A stretch of DNA of 27,409 nucleotides from contig JAHFJT010000002.1 in NCBI GenBank assembly GCA_023245695.1, forward strand, positions 1-27,409, written 5' to 3'. This stretch comes from Candidatus Peregrinibacteria bacterium. GTDB taxonomy: Bacteria > Patescibacteriota > Gracilibacteria > UBA1369 > UBA12463. The notes beneath the pieces are model-generated. The model was not told where the DNA came from and made no database searches. It saw nothing but the letters and a program-made list of their open reading frames with translations. Within the stretch, counting starts at the first letter, position 1; each line of letters begins with the position of its first letter. A program made the translations under genes and the position numbers. Shown in pieces: positions 7,085 to 14,116 of the stretch.

Positions 7085-8761
7085 CTAATATACCGCTTCA
7101 AGATAGCACTTTTCGCAGTAGATCGTTTCAGGGCGGTCAGGGGAGTAGGTGGTGCGAATAGGAGTGCTGCAGTGTGAGCAGATTCGATCGTAGAGCGTGC
7201 GGAGGTTGCGGGATGCCCTTCGTGTCGTGTTGCGGCACTTGAAGCATCTGGAGGGGATTGGGAGGCCTTGGGCACGGTAGAACTCGAGCTCTTGAGGGAT
7301 GATTTTGAAGTTGGATTGGCACTCGACGCAGCCAAGGATTTCCTGCGTGATAGTATCTGGCACTTGAGAGATGAGATCGGGGATGACGTAGGTCTGTGGA
7401 ACCTTTTTCTTGTCTTCGTCGCGCCAGGTGAGGCCTTGGGCGAGAGCTTGTTCTCGGGTGAGAGGTTCGTAGTCCATCGCCATCGACTCGTTGTACGCAT
7501 ACGGTGAAAGCTTGGCAGGGAAGTGGTCACCCCATTCGCCGGTTTTACGCATCCAGTCGATAATTTTCGGGACAAGTTCTTCATATTCTTCCTTGGTGTA
7601 CTGCTTGTTCAAGATACAGTACTGTTTGCGTTTCATGCCAATACAGCCGAAAAGATTGGCGCTATAGTGACAGTGATTGGAGTAGAGAATGTTGCTGTTG
7701 TTGTCGAGGATGTTGATACTGAAGAGGACGTTCTGAATTTTGTAGCCGCTGTTTGAGCTCTCGTAGACGAGCTCGGCGAAGTCACCAATTTCGTCGCAGT
7801 CACGGGAGTCTTTGATGTCGGAGCCGAAGACTTGATAGAGGTATTTTCCATCACGGACGTCGTTGCAGTCGAATGATTCCTGGAGGTCTTTTGAGTTGTA
7901 GATGTAGTCGCCTGAGACGTTCTCGTTCTGGATGCCGTGCATGTATTTCTTCGGAAACTGCGTTTTGATTCGAGCAAATTCGCGTTTGTAATGTTCGACA
8001 TTCTGGCTGGAAGCGAGCTGGGCCATGAGGGTTTCGTACTCTTCTTTGGTGCCCTGGCGGTTGTAGATGAAGTACTCTTTGTGCTGCTGGTTGAAGGACA
8101 TGAATGAGTGTTTGCAACCTTCGCAGTTGTCGAGAAAGGCGCTGTCGTAGCACTGTGAAGAGTTGGTGATAAACTTGCAGTTGTAGCAGTTTTTGCAGTC
8201 GATGGCTTCGTAACAGAGCTCGGTATCGCGTGCACGATAGCAGTCCATGCAGTTGGTCGTGTGATTTGTGCTGTAGGAGTAGTAGGTGTCCCGGCAGTAG
8301 TCGGCGTCGAACATGAGGTAGCAGTTTTTGTTCTTGCCGGCGTAGTTGGTGTAGTCGCAATTTTCGTCGTAACGGAAGCCTGTGAAGAGACTTGGGCGCG
8401 GAACTTTCAAGAAAAGCTCTTGATACTGCTCAAAGAAGGGACGTGAGAAATCAAACTCCTGGCCGTACGTTGCGGCGTCCCACTCGTCACTCCACCAGAA
8501 CTCCTGATTGTACACTTTGTATGGTGAAGATGGATGTACATTGGAGAGCATGTCCTGACCGGTTTTGTCGCACTTTCTTTTGTAGAGATTGATCTGGTTG
8601 ATATGCGACTGACGTCTGATTTGTCGGCAATTCGGACAGAGGGTCGGCGGGGGAATAGGCTGCTTGATACCCCTATATTCTGGTGCGACTTTTTCGAGAA
8701 ACGCGAGGTCGTCGTCGGGAATGTCGAATGGCGTGTGGCATTTTTGGCATTGAGGATTCAT
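7085..8761 (-). CDS. Cys-rich 12-residue-repeat protein with terminal zinc ribbons (copy 2)
   Basis: 558 residues, a full-length paralogue of 4161-5837. Zinc-ribbon pairs occupy identical positions (C5/C8, C42/C45, C478/C481, C506/C509, C528/C531, C549/C552), and both proteins end YCEKCYLEAVY. The shared core is YGQEFDFSRPFFEQ. The first repeat block begins at C135 with 12-residue units such as CDYTNYAGKNKN and CYLMFDADYCRD; Cys at 135, 147, 171, 183 and 195 keeps the 12-residue register, then shifts to 204 and 216. Its cap is KEYFIYNRQGTKEEY. The second block, about 283-381, has fewer Cys but keeps the 12-residue rhythm and ends KQYCILNKQYTKEEY. No export signal. Cytosolic metal-binding scaffold is the best guess; function unknown. 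It lies 40 bases downstream of the ferredoxin-like gene, probably in one transcript. Confidence 0.85.
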   Translation of the reverse strand: MNPQCQKCHTPFDIPDDDLAFLEKVAPEYRGIKQPIPPPTLCPNCRQIRRQSHINQINLYKRKCDKTGQDMLSNVHPSSPYKVYNQEFWWSDEWDAATYGQEFDFSRPFFEQYQELFLKVPRPSLFTGFRYDENCDYTNYAGKNKNCYLMFDADYCRDTYYSYSTNHTTNCMDCYRARDTELCYEAIDCKNCYNCKFITNSSQCYDSAFLDNCEGCKHSFMSFNQQHKEYFIYNRQGTKEEYETLMAQLASSQNVEHYKREFARIKTQFPKKYMHGIQNENVSGDYIYNSKDLQESFDCNDVRDGKYLYQVFGSDIKDSRDCDEIGDFAELVYESSNSGYKIQNVLFSINILDNNSNILYSNHCHYSANLFGCIGMKRKQYCILNKQYTKEEYEELVPKIIDWMRKTGEWGDHFPAKLSPYAYNESMAMDYEPLTREQALAQGLTWRDEDKKKVPQTYVIPDLISQVPDTITQEILGCVECQSNFKIIPQELEFYRAQGLPIPSRCFKCRNTTRRASRNLRTLYDRICSHCSTPIRTTYSPDRPETIYCEKCYLEAVY

Positions 8762-8801
8762 TGAGGGGTGAGATTATCTAAATATGAATTATATATATTC
8801 A

Positions 8802-9233
8802 CTATTTTTTTGAAGCTGGTTGTTCTAAGCGAGCACGTATGTAGTTAATCAACTCATCAGCACTTTCTACATTTATTCTTTCTGCTTCCCCATTAATCCT
8901 TACTGCTACGGCAGGCGCTATCATGTCTTTATTTTCTAGACATCTTTTGATACATCGTTGGCCGCTTAATATTGCTGGATATACGCCGTTTATTTGTACA
9001 AATCTTTCTTTTTTGCTTGTTTGTATGGTTTCTGCTGTATCGATATCTTTTTGTTTCAATTCGCCTACGTCGCAGCGATTCCCGAGCTGTGCTAATACAT
9101 CTTCCCCATATGATTTAAGCTCAATGCTTGTCATTCCGTAATCTTCTCTCATTCTTCTGTTCCAATCTCGGCTGAAACAATTTAGCGAAGTACAAAATGT
9201 TATTTCTATTGGCCTTTCATCCTGTGTTTCCAT
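8802..9233 (-). CDS. Small Cys protein, possible thioredoxin-like [2Fe-2S] ferredoxin
   Basis: 143 residues. I recognise no close family, but the pattern resembles thioredoxin-fold [2Fe-2S] ferredoxins (NuoE/Shethna type). There is an N-terminal strand ITFCTSLNC with C14-x4-C19, then C94-x3-C98, followed by APAVAVRINGEAERINVES and a final helix DELINYIRARL. That matches the family's ending of aP-v-V-n-g and then a helix. The gap between the Cys pairs (75 residues) is longer than the usual ~35-45, and an extra Cys (C54) lies in the insert, so cluster binding is unproven. It precedes the copy 2 Cys-repeat gene by 40 bases on the same strand and is divergent from TrmB-like regulator 2. No Shine-Dalgarno is seen. 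Confidence 0.55.
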   Translation of the reverse strand: METQDERPIEITFCTSLNCFSRDWNRRMREDYGMTSIELKSYGEDVLAQLGNRCDVGELKQKDIDTAETIQTSKKERFVQINGVYPAILSGQRCIKRCLENKDMIAPAVAVRINGEAERINVESADELINYIRARLEQPASKK

Positions 9234-9272
9234 GGGATTTCTTGGTAAAGAGTTCGATCAACTTAAGAGTAT

Positions 9273-9301
9273 ATTGTATTGCACAATTCTATATTTGTCA
9301 A
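9273..9301 (-). promoter_or_regulatory. Near-consensus promoter of the ferredoxin-like/Cys-repeat operon
   Basis: On the minus strand TTGACA (9296-9301) is followed after exactly 17 bases by TACAAT (9273-9278). Predicted transcription start near 9266, about 30 bases before the ATG at 9233. Confidence 0.7.
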
Positions 9302-9329
9302 TTATCCTTGAATCTACTTTCTATATATC

Positions 9330-9358
9330 TTGTTTTTCCCTTGTATTTGAGCTATAAT
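9330..9358 (+). promoter_or_regulatory. Promoter of TrmB-like regulator 2
   Basis: TTGTTT (9330-9335), 17-base spacer, TATAAT (9353-9358). It lies back to back with the 9273-9301 promoter, so one bound regulator could affect both directions. Confidence 0.5.
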
Positions 9359-9396
9359 ATACTTGTCAGATAACTTTGACACTAAAACAAATTTTT

Positions 9397-10152
9397 ATGC
9401 TATCAGCCAGCGATCCACTTTCACTTCTCAAACAGCTTGGGCTTACAAAGCAGGAGTCCGACGTCTTCCTTCTCTTGCTTGAGTTAGGCGCGTCACCCGT
9501 GAGTACGATTGCGCTGCGAGGGCGAATGAAGCGAACGAATCTCTATAATATTTTGGCGAAGCTTGCGGAACGTGGCTTGGTGACGGAGTTTCTGAAAGGT
9601 CGGGTGCGGTACTTCCAGGCGACGGAGCCGCACAAACTCCTCTATCTTCAGGAGCAGCAAAAGAAAAAGCTGGACCAGAATATTGCGTCACTTCGCGAGA
9701 TGTTGCCGTTATTTGAGAATATGAAAAATCCTTCACTTGATAAGCCGCGCGTGAAGTTTTATCAGGGGAGTGATGGAATCGAGACGGTGCTGACGCAGAT
9801 TCTTGCGAAGGAGTCGTTTGATTGTTACTTCAATCCGGATATTGTGTATGCGGTTTTTCCTTATGCTGTTCAGGAATTTCTCATGGAGAGTGCGAAGAAA
9901 AAACTGCATATTCGCGAGCTTGTGGTTTCGGGAAAAATGGCGAAGGAGTACGTAAGTCACATCAAAAATCCAAATCATCAGTACAAGATTCTTCCCAACG
10001 AGTTCCAGTTTGAGACGGATAACTTTATCTTTGGAAATAGCGTGGTTTTCATCTCATATCGTGAAGAGCAGATCGCGGTGATGATCGAGAGTGCGGATAT
10101 TGCCCGGACGCAGCGAATGGCGTTTGAGCTTATGTGGAAGGCCGTTCGTTGA
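9397..10152 (+). CDS. TrmB-family transcriptional regulator 2
   Basis: 251 residues from the ATG at 9397; a TTG start at 9376 would add 7 residues and cannot be excluded. The winged helix covers about 1-75: LLKQLGLTKQESDVFLLLLELG, then VSTIALRGRMKRTNLYNIL and the wing KGRVRYFQATEP. The linker is rich in K/Q. The effector-type domain begins PRVKFYQGSDGIETVL and ends IAVMIESADIARTQRMAFELMWKA, matching regulator 1 in layout and in the closing motif (IES-x-x-I...F-E-L-x-W). Middle regions diverge, so the two may sense different ligands. Divergent from the ferredoxin-like/Cys-repeat operon, which is its likely target. It ends TGA, 21 bases before a convergent gene. Confidence 0.8.
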   Translation: MLSASDPLSLLKQLGLTKQESDVFLLLLELGASPVSTIALRGRMKRTNLYNILAKLAERGLVTEFLKGRVRYFQATEPHKLLYLQEQQKKKLDQNIASLREMLPLFENMKNPSLDKPRVKFYQGSDGIETVLTQILAKESFDCYFNPDIVYAVFPYAVQEFLMESAKKKLHIRELVVSGKMAKEYVSHIKNPNHQYKILPNEFQFETDNFIFGNSVVFISYREEQIAVMIESADIARTQRMAFELMWKAVR

Positions 10153-10173
10153 GGTGTGTGGTTGAAGCGTGAT

Positions 10174-11019
10174 TTAGCCTGCTCCCATGAGAATCTTCAC
10201 CACTTCTACGAGACCCCAGAGACCGAGACCGATGAAGGCGACACCTCCGAAGAGGGAGATGATCGGGTTTTTGACGGCTTTGATCGTGTGCTGCGGAGAG
10301 ACGTAGAGGAGGATATTCAAAACCATGTGGCCGAGGAAGACGCCGATCGCAAATCCAAAGATATTGACGATGTCGAAGAGGGGAAGGTAGCCGGCGAAGT
10401 CGTCGAGACCGAGGATAAATGGGATCAGGATGGCGGTCATGAGAAGTGGAAAGAATGGCTGCTCTTTCACATTTTTCATGCTCATGCTTGGCATGATTCG
10501 GCTCAGTACCGGAGAGAGAAACTTGTTGATCGGTTTGAGAATTTTTTCGATGGCAATCGCAGCGTGGGCGTACCATGCTTTTCTGGTCTGTCCGTTTCCA
10601 GTCTCTTCATGAGCATGTTCAAGGCCATCTTCCGCGAGTTTGAAGAGGACGAGGGCCGCGACGAGAATCATCAGCGCAGAGAGCCAATGGATGTTTTTGA
10701 AGAGAGCCCAGAGGAGGATGATCACAAACGTCCCCATGGCATTTCCGAGGGCGGTACCTACTTCGATCGCGATGCGGCTTTTCCAGCTGTTGTTGGTCTT
10801 CATCAAATTTCCGATGTAGATCGCGAAGTCGATGGAGGTTTTGAGGTAGATTGTAAGGCCTACGATGACATCAACCGCACGAAGGCTCAGCGAAATATTG
10901 GTTCCCAGTGCTTGGTTAACAAGCGTAATTTCGAGCCAGAGGAAGCCAATGAGCACTCCACATACTGCGAAGGTAAGAGCAATAGGAAGGATCTGGTTTT
11001 TGAGTACGGACGTGTTCAT
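10174..11019 (-). CDS. Polytopic membrane protein, possibly LysE/CadD-type transporter
   Basis: 281 residues with about six to seven hydrophobic helices. Two similar halves are suggested: an intramembrane Asp segment TSIDFAIYIG (D64) and a second GLDDFAGYLP (D206/D207). Each is followed by a Gly-rich helix (ALGNAMGTFVIILLW; FGFAIGVFLGHMVLN). This arrangement is reminiscent of LysE-superfamily/CadD cation exporters, but I cannot assign the family firmly. A His/Glu-rich loop (EHAHEE, 134-139) joins the halves and could bind metal. It starts 5 bases after the 11025-11843 gene ends and is almost certainly translated from the same mRNA. The start is preceded by AATCCCT, with no Shine-Dalgarno. Confidence 0.6.
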   Translation of the reverse strand: MNTSVLKNQILPIALTFAVCGVLIGFLWLEITLVNQALGTNISLSLRAVDVIVGLTIYLKTSIDFAIYIGNLMKTNNSWKSRIAIEVGTALGNAMGTFVIILLWALFKNIHWLSALMILVAALVLFKLAEDGLEHAHEETGNGQTRKAWYAHAAIAIEKILKPINKFLSPVLSRIMPSMSMKNVKEQPFFPLLMTAILIPFILGLDDFAGYLPLFDIVNIFGFAIGVFLGHMVLNILLYVSPQHTIKAVKNPIISLFGGVAFIGLGLWGLVEVVKILMGAG

Positions 11020-11024
11020 AGGGA

Positions 11025-11843
11025 TTATTTTACTTCATACGCTAATTCTTTTGTAGTGCCATTCGCGAGCGTCACCACAATCTTATTCTTTCCTTTTGGC
11101 CAGTCGTTCGTTGGCTTCGTGAACTGGAAGCGGGTACTGAATTTAGCTCCTGTGGTTGATTTGTGAATAGGGAGGGTCTGTTCGATATTGTCCCCGGTGT
11201 CGATATGGACGATTTTTACATTGGCCGCAACGGTGTCAGCTGACTGCGTGGTGAATACCGAGACAAAGATGGAGCTCGCGGTTGAGGCAATAGTTTTTTG
11301 TGTTACGGCAAATCCATCGGCATCAAAAGCATCTCCTGCCCGGATTTCTTTGATGGTTGCTGTTGTATCGTCTTTTCCGGTGGTAGCATCGGTCGTGAGT
11401 GCTGGTGCTGCATCTTTGATATCAAGCGAGTAGAACTTCCAGTCGTCACCTAGCTTATACAGGAGCATGGTGTACGGTACTTGATGCTGTGAGGCGTCGG
11501 TTAAGATTCCTTCCACGGTGGCACTCGTGTCATCGTGCTTTGCGGTGGAGAGAGTAGTGGAGGTGTAGGTGGTGAGAATAGGCATCGCTTTTGCGAGATT
11601 CTCGAGATCTGTTTTCTTGGAGGTTTTTTTGAACTCTGGATCAGCATCGTTGTAGATAGCGTCGAAATTTCCGCTCTTGAACTGTGAAAGGATGAGGTCG
11701 TTCTTTGCATGAATGGCATCACCGTCTTTATTGTAGTCGCCCCCGAATACCATGAGGCCGACAAATGCTACGACGAGCACACCAAGAATAATGCCGAGAA
11801 TTTTCCAGATGGAAGTTTTTCCGGTAGGAGAAGTAGAGTCCAT
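11025..11843 (-). CDS. Membrane-anchored extracytoplasmic protein, NTF2-like plus beta domain
   Basis: 272 residues. A short polar N-terminus is followed by one transmembrane helix (about 12-33, ILGIILGVLVVAFVGLMVF) and an extracytoplasmic part. Residues ~45-145 look like an NTF2/DUF4878-type fold (NDLILSQFKSGNFDAIYNDA, later MLLYKLGDDWKFYSLDI). Residues ~165-272 are a beta-rich domain ending in NKIVVTLANGTTKELAYEV, as in Ig-like domains. Function unknown. It precedes the polytopic protein gene at 10174-11019 by only 5 bases, so the two may form one envelope unit. Confidence 0.65.
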   Translation of the reverse strand: MDSTSPTGKTSIWKILGIILGVLVVAFVGLMVFGGDYNKDGDAIHAKNDLILSQFKSGNFDAIYNDADPEFKKTSKKTDLENLAKAMPILTTYTSTTLSTAKHDDTSATVEGILTDASQHQVPYTMLLYKLGDDWKFYSLDIKDAAPALTTDATTGKDDTTATIKEIRAGDAFDADGFAVTQKTIASTASSIFVSVFTTQSADTVAANVKIVHIDTGDNIEQTLPIHKSTTGAKFSTRFQFTKPTNDWPKGKNKIVVTLANGTTKELAYEVK

Positions 11844-11875
11844 ACAAAATGAGGGGTAAGGATAAAGCTACCTAT

Positions 11876-11904
11876 GTTGTACGGCATTTTCCTCTTTTTT
11901 CCAA
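11876..11904 (-). promoter_or_regulatory. Promoter of the 11025-11843 gene
   Basis: On the minus strand TTGGAA (11899-11904), 17-base spacer, TACAAC (11876-11881). The leader of about 25 bases contains TTACCCCTC close to the ATG. Confidence 0.45.
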
Positions 11905-11908
11905 GAAA

Positions 11909-12523
11909 TTATGCGAGTTTTTTCCGTTCACTGAGCTTGATTCGTAGGTGATTCAGTCCAAGTACTGCGAGACAGATAAGCGCTCCGACCATTGCCATGC
12001 CCATGTCTTTCTGGGTGTCCCACACATCACCCTGTGCTCCAACGAAGTAGGTGTCGAGATTCGGACCGAGGCTTGCTACGGAAAGCCACTCCATGATTTC
12101 ATAGACGGCTGAGGCACACATGACCAGAGAGAATCCGAAGAAGTAGGCGAAGAAGCCCTCCATTTTTACGACTCTTTTCATGAATTCGTAGACCGGGTAC
12201 ATGAACATGGCGCCAAATAAAAAGTGCACCAGGCGGTCATACATGTTCCTATTGCCGCCAAGGATTTTTTCGAGCGTGTAGCCGAAAGGTACTTGCGTAT
12301 ACGCATAGTGTGAGCCTGCGAGATGGAAGACGAGAAATATGGTTATGACGGTGTATGATGCGCTGGAAAATTTGAAGTGTCTTGCGGTGATGCACAAAAT
12401 GCCCACAAATAAAAAGACGAGAAAATTCTCCAAGAGCCACTCTTCGATATGGGTAGGATGGATGGCTGCCCAGGTCCAGACAGCGAGAAATATAAAGGCG
12501 AGAATTTTTTGGTACCGTGTCAT
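11909..12523 (-). CDS. yjdF: YjdF family (DUF2238) inner membrane protein
   Basis: 204 residues, five or so membrane helices. The family hallmarks are clear: FLVFHLAGSHYAYTQVPFG, NMYDRLVHFLFGAMFMYP, ASAVYEIMEWL and the C-terminal FVGAQGDVWDTQKDMGMA. Acidic and His residues in the membrane (H in DRLVHF, E in YEIMEW, D in GDVWDTQKD) are family-wide and probably form the active or transport centre, but the biochemical role is not established. Length is typical. It is upstream of, and on the same strand as, the 11843-10174 pair, but that pair has its own promoter. Confidence 0.85.
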   Translation of the reverse strand: MTRYQKILAFIFLAVWTWAAIHPTHIEEWLLENFLVFLFVGILCITARHFKFSSASYTVITIFLVFHLAGSHYAYTQVPFGYTLEKILGGNRNMYDRLVHFLFGAMFMYPVYEFMKRVVKMEGFFAYFFGFSLVMCASAVYEIMEWLSVASLGPNLDTYFVGAQGDVWDTQKDMGMAMVGALICLAVLGLNHLRIKLSERKKLA

Positions 12524-12546
12524 GTTGCTTTGGACATTAAGAGGTT

Positions 12547-12555
12547 ATTGTACCA
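12547..12555 (-). promoter_or_regulatory. Extended -10 promoter of yjdF
   Basis: On the minus strand TGG-TACAAT forms an extended -10 element (TGn plus TACAAT), 23 bases before the ATG at 12523. The -35 region is weak (TTTTGC at 17-base spacing). Confidence 0.45.
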
Positions 12556-12587
12556 TACCTCTTCCATAAGCAAAATGGTGCAATTCC

Positions 12588-13001
12588 TTATTGTACTAGC
12601 TTGTTTTCGATACGTTCGTGGAATCCCGTTCGTTCTTTTGTTATTTTCTCTGTAAGCTCTGAGCTGAATGCAAAGCGCTTTCCGGCTACTTCGTCTTCCG
12701 TAGCTTCTTGTATTTCGATTTCGCCTCGGGCGAGCTGGCCGTTTGTGAGTGATCGCATACCCTCCACACCTTTTATTTCCATCAAAAGCGAGACGCCTTG
12801 GCGTCCATTCATATCCTGATCTCGAAATGTGTTCCGTTCTCCAACACGAGCAAATTCCCATGCGCTCCAGGATGGTTCGTGTCCGGTTCTGACAGGAAAT
12901 GGTGATCGAAGTTTTACAGCTGCTCCAAATACGAGCGCTTCGGTGGTTGTTATTTTTCCCTCTGCTGGGGTTCCTGCTGAGGTATTTTGGTGGGTTTTCA
13001 T
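12588..13001 (-). CDS. Hypothetical protein
   Basis: 137 residues from the ATG at 13001. The open frame continues upstream through the tRNA-Ser gene, which cannot be coding, so 13001 is the sensible start. It is soluble and strongly charged, with no Cys pairs, membrane helix or export signal. Visible segments are a Gly/Val strand TTEALVFGAAVKL, an RNTFRDQDMNGRQGVSLLMEI stretch and a C-terminal charged helix ELTEKITKERTGFHERIEN. No family recognised. It could be co-transcribed with the tRNA 88 bases upstream. The start is preceded by CATCCCCTTTC rather than a Shine-Dalgarno. Confidence 0.5.
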   Translation of the reverse strand: MKTHQNTSAGTPAEGKITTTEALVFGAAVKLRSPFPVRTGHEPSWSAWEFARVGERNTFRDQDMNGRQGVSLLMEIKGVEGMRSLTNGQLARGEIEIQEATEDEVAGKRFAFSSELTEKITKERTGFHERIENKLVQ

Positions 13002-13089
13002 TTGGGAATGAAAGGGGATGGGGTCGGGAACTATCCGGCCTAATCGCCGGATTTGCGCTCCAGCTTGGCTTTCGCAAGCTTTGCGCTGT

Positions 13090-13179
13090 TGGCGGAGAGG
13101 GGGAGATTCGAACTCCCGAGAGCCTTGCGGCTCTGGCACTTTTCGAGAGTGCTCGTATCAACCACTCACGCACCTCTCC
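13090..13179 (-). tRNA. tRNA-Ser (CGA)
   Basis: 90 bases with encoded CCA. Acceptor stem GGAGAGG/CCTCTCC with discriminator G, D loop with GTGGTTGA, anticodon stem GCACT/AGTGC with loop CTCGAAA (anticodon on the plus strand at 13143-13145), long serine-type variable arm (GAGCC-GCAA-GGCTC) and T arm GGGAG-TTCGAAT-CTCCC. It reads UCG. Candidate promoter: TTCACC-17-CATACT at 13211-13239. Confidence 0.95.
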
Positions 13180-13228
13180 GTATTGATGAGCTTCGCTCGT
13201 TGCGCGTGGCAGTATGCCATGGGTTTAT

Positions 13229-13582
13229 CTACCGGTGAAGGGCAATCTTGGCTTTAAGCTGATTTTTTCCGGGAGCTTTGCCCTTAGAGGATGTGTACGG
13301 GGTGACCTCTTTTTCGATTCGGTCTTTATCGTTTTTCGCTTCTTCTATGTCGTAATCTGCCTGTAGATTAATCCAAAATTCCGCGGACATATTGAAGTAT
13401 TTTCCAAGACGAATTGCGGTGTCTGGCGTTATGGCACGTTTCCCTCGTACAATTTCGGAAATTCTTATAGGTGATACGCTTGTGTCTTTCGCTAGGCGAT
13501 ACATTGATATTTTCATCGGAATAAGAAACTCTTCGTTAAGAATTTTTCCTGGGTGAATATTGGGAATTTTCTTTGGTCGCAT
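13229..13582 (-). CDS. higA: HigA-type antitoxin (XRE helix-turn-helix)
   Basis: 117 residues. The protein neutralises HigB and represses the operon. The N-terminus IHPGKILNEEFLIPMKISMYRLAK is the HigA/VapI family opening, followed by the DNA-binding helix-turn-helix DTSVSPIRISEIVRGKRAITPDTAIRLGKYF and the FWINLQADYDIE segment. A Lys-rich tail (about 88-117) extends beyond the usual ~100 residues. It begins 3 bases after the higB stop, so the two are co-translated in toxin-first order, as usual for higBA. Confidence 0.9.
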   Translation of the reverse strand: MRPKKIPNIHPGKILNEEFLIPMKISMYRLAKDTSVSPIRISEIVRGKRAITPDTAIRLGKYFNMSAEFWINLQADYDIEEAKNDKDRIEKEVTPYTSSKGKAPGKNQLKAKIALHR

Positions 13583-13585
13583 GGT

Positions 13586-13870
13586 TTATGGGTGATAGTC
13601 TATAATTTCTACGTTGTATGCATTGTTATTGTGCCATTCGAAGCATATTCGCCACTGTTTGTTGATGCGTATGCTGTACTGCTCTTTTCGATTTCCCTTT
13701 AATTTTTCTAAGTGATTTGATGCTGGTAGCCTTAGTTCATTCATGGTGGGTGCAGCATTGAGTATTCGAAGCTTCAGTCGTACCCTTTCCTGAATTAATG
13801 GCGGTATTTTTTCTGACCACTCCGCGTTAAATATTTTTTCTGCTTCTTTGGATTTGAAATTTACAATCAT
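13586..13870 (-). CDS. higB: HigB-type toxin (RelE/ParE superfamily mRNA interferase)
   Basis: 94 residues from the ATG at 13870. HigB toxins cleave mRNA on the translating ribosome. Family features: MIVNFKSKEAEKIFN at the start, LRLPASNHLEKLKGNRKEQYSIRINKQWRICFEW, and NAYNVEIIDYH at the end, with the basic residues and terminal His typical of the active surface. The frame stays open upstream to 13993, but those codons would overlap the operator and promoter (13886-13923), so the longer start is rejected. Confidence 0.92.
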   Translation of the reverse strand: MIVNFKSKEAEKIFNAEWSEKIPPLIQERVRLKLRILNAAPTMNELRLPASNHLEKLKGNRKEQYSIRINKQWRICFEWHNNNAYNVEIIDYHP

Positions 13871-13885
13871 TGTCTCACTGGTTAT

Positions 13886-13914
13886 ATAGTATCGCGTCTC
13901 GATAGTATCGTCAA
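13886..13914 (-). promoter_or_regulatory. higBA promoter
   Basis: On the minus strand TTGACG (13909-13914), exactly 17 bases, TACTAT (13886-13891). The ATG at 13870 follows 15 bases after the -10 box. Confidence 0.7.
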
Positions 13915-13923
13915 GCGATACTA
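13887..13923. promoter_or_regulatory. higBA operator
   Basis: A perfect inverted repeat TAGTATCG-N5-CGATACTA spans 13903-13923 and covers the -35 box. A third half-site TAGTATCG lies at 13887-13894, overlapping the -10 box, 16 bases from the first. This is a typical autoregulatory layout for HigA; that HigA binds here is inferred. Confidence 0.65.
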
Positions 13924-14040
13924 GTGTGCTTTTTGTCTGTCTCCATTCATGATACTTGTCGGTTCTAACAGGCGATTTACAAATTTTTGACATTTTTCTG
14001 ACAAATGAGGCCTTTTACCCCTCCAAAGCTGGCCCGATAT

Positions 14041-14068
14041 TTGCATTTTTGGCTTTTCTCTGTATAAT
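14041..14068 (+). promoter_or_regulatory. typA promoter
   Basis: TTGCAT (14041-14046), 16-base spacer, consensus TATAAT (14063-14068). The leader is about 42 bases to the ATG at 14117. Confidence 0.55.
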
Positions 14069-14116
14069 CTCCGAGCTTTGAGGCGCTGTAGCCTCGATCG
14101 AAACAACCCCTTTTTT

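Noticed and set aside
8785..8805. Imperfect palindrome TGAAT-TATATAT-ATTCA as a regulator operator
   Set aside because: The arms are only 5 bp in a very AT-rich stretch and no matching site occurs near the other regulator, so chance is likely.
12520..13173. 217- and 183-codon frames running through the tRNA-Ser gene
   Set aside because: A functional tRNA occupies 13090-13179; only the part of one frame from the ATG at 13001 is kept as a possible small gene.
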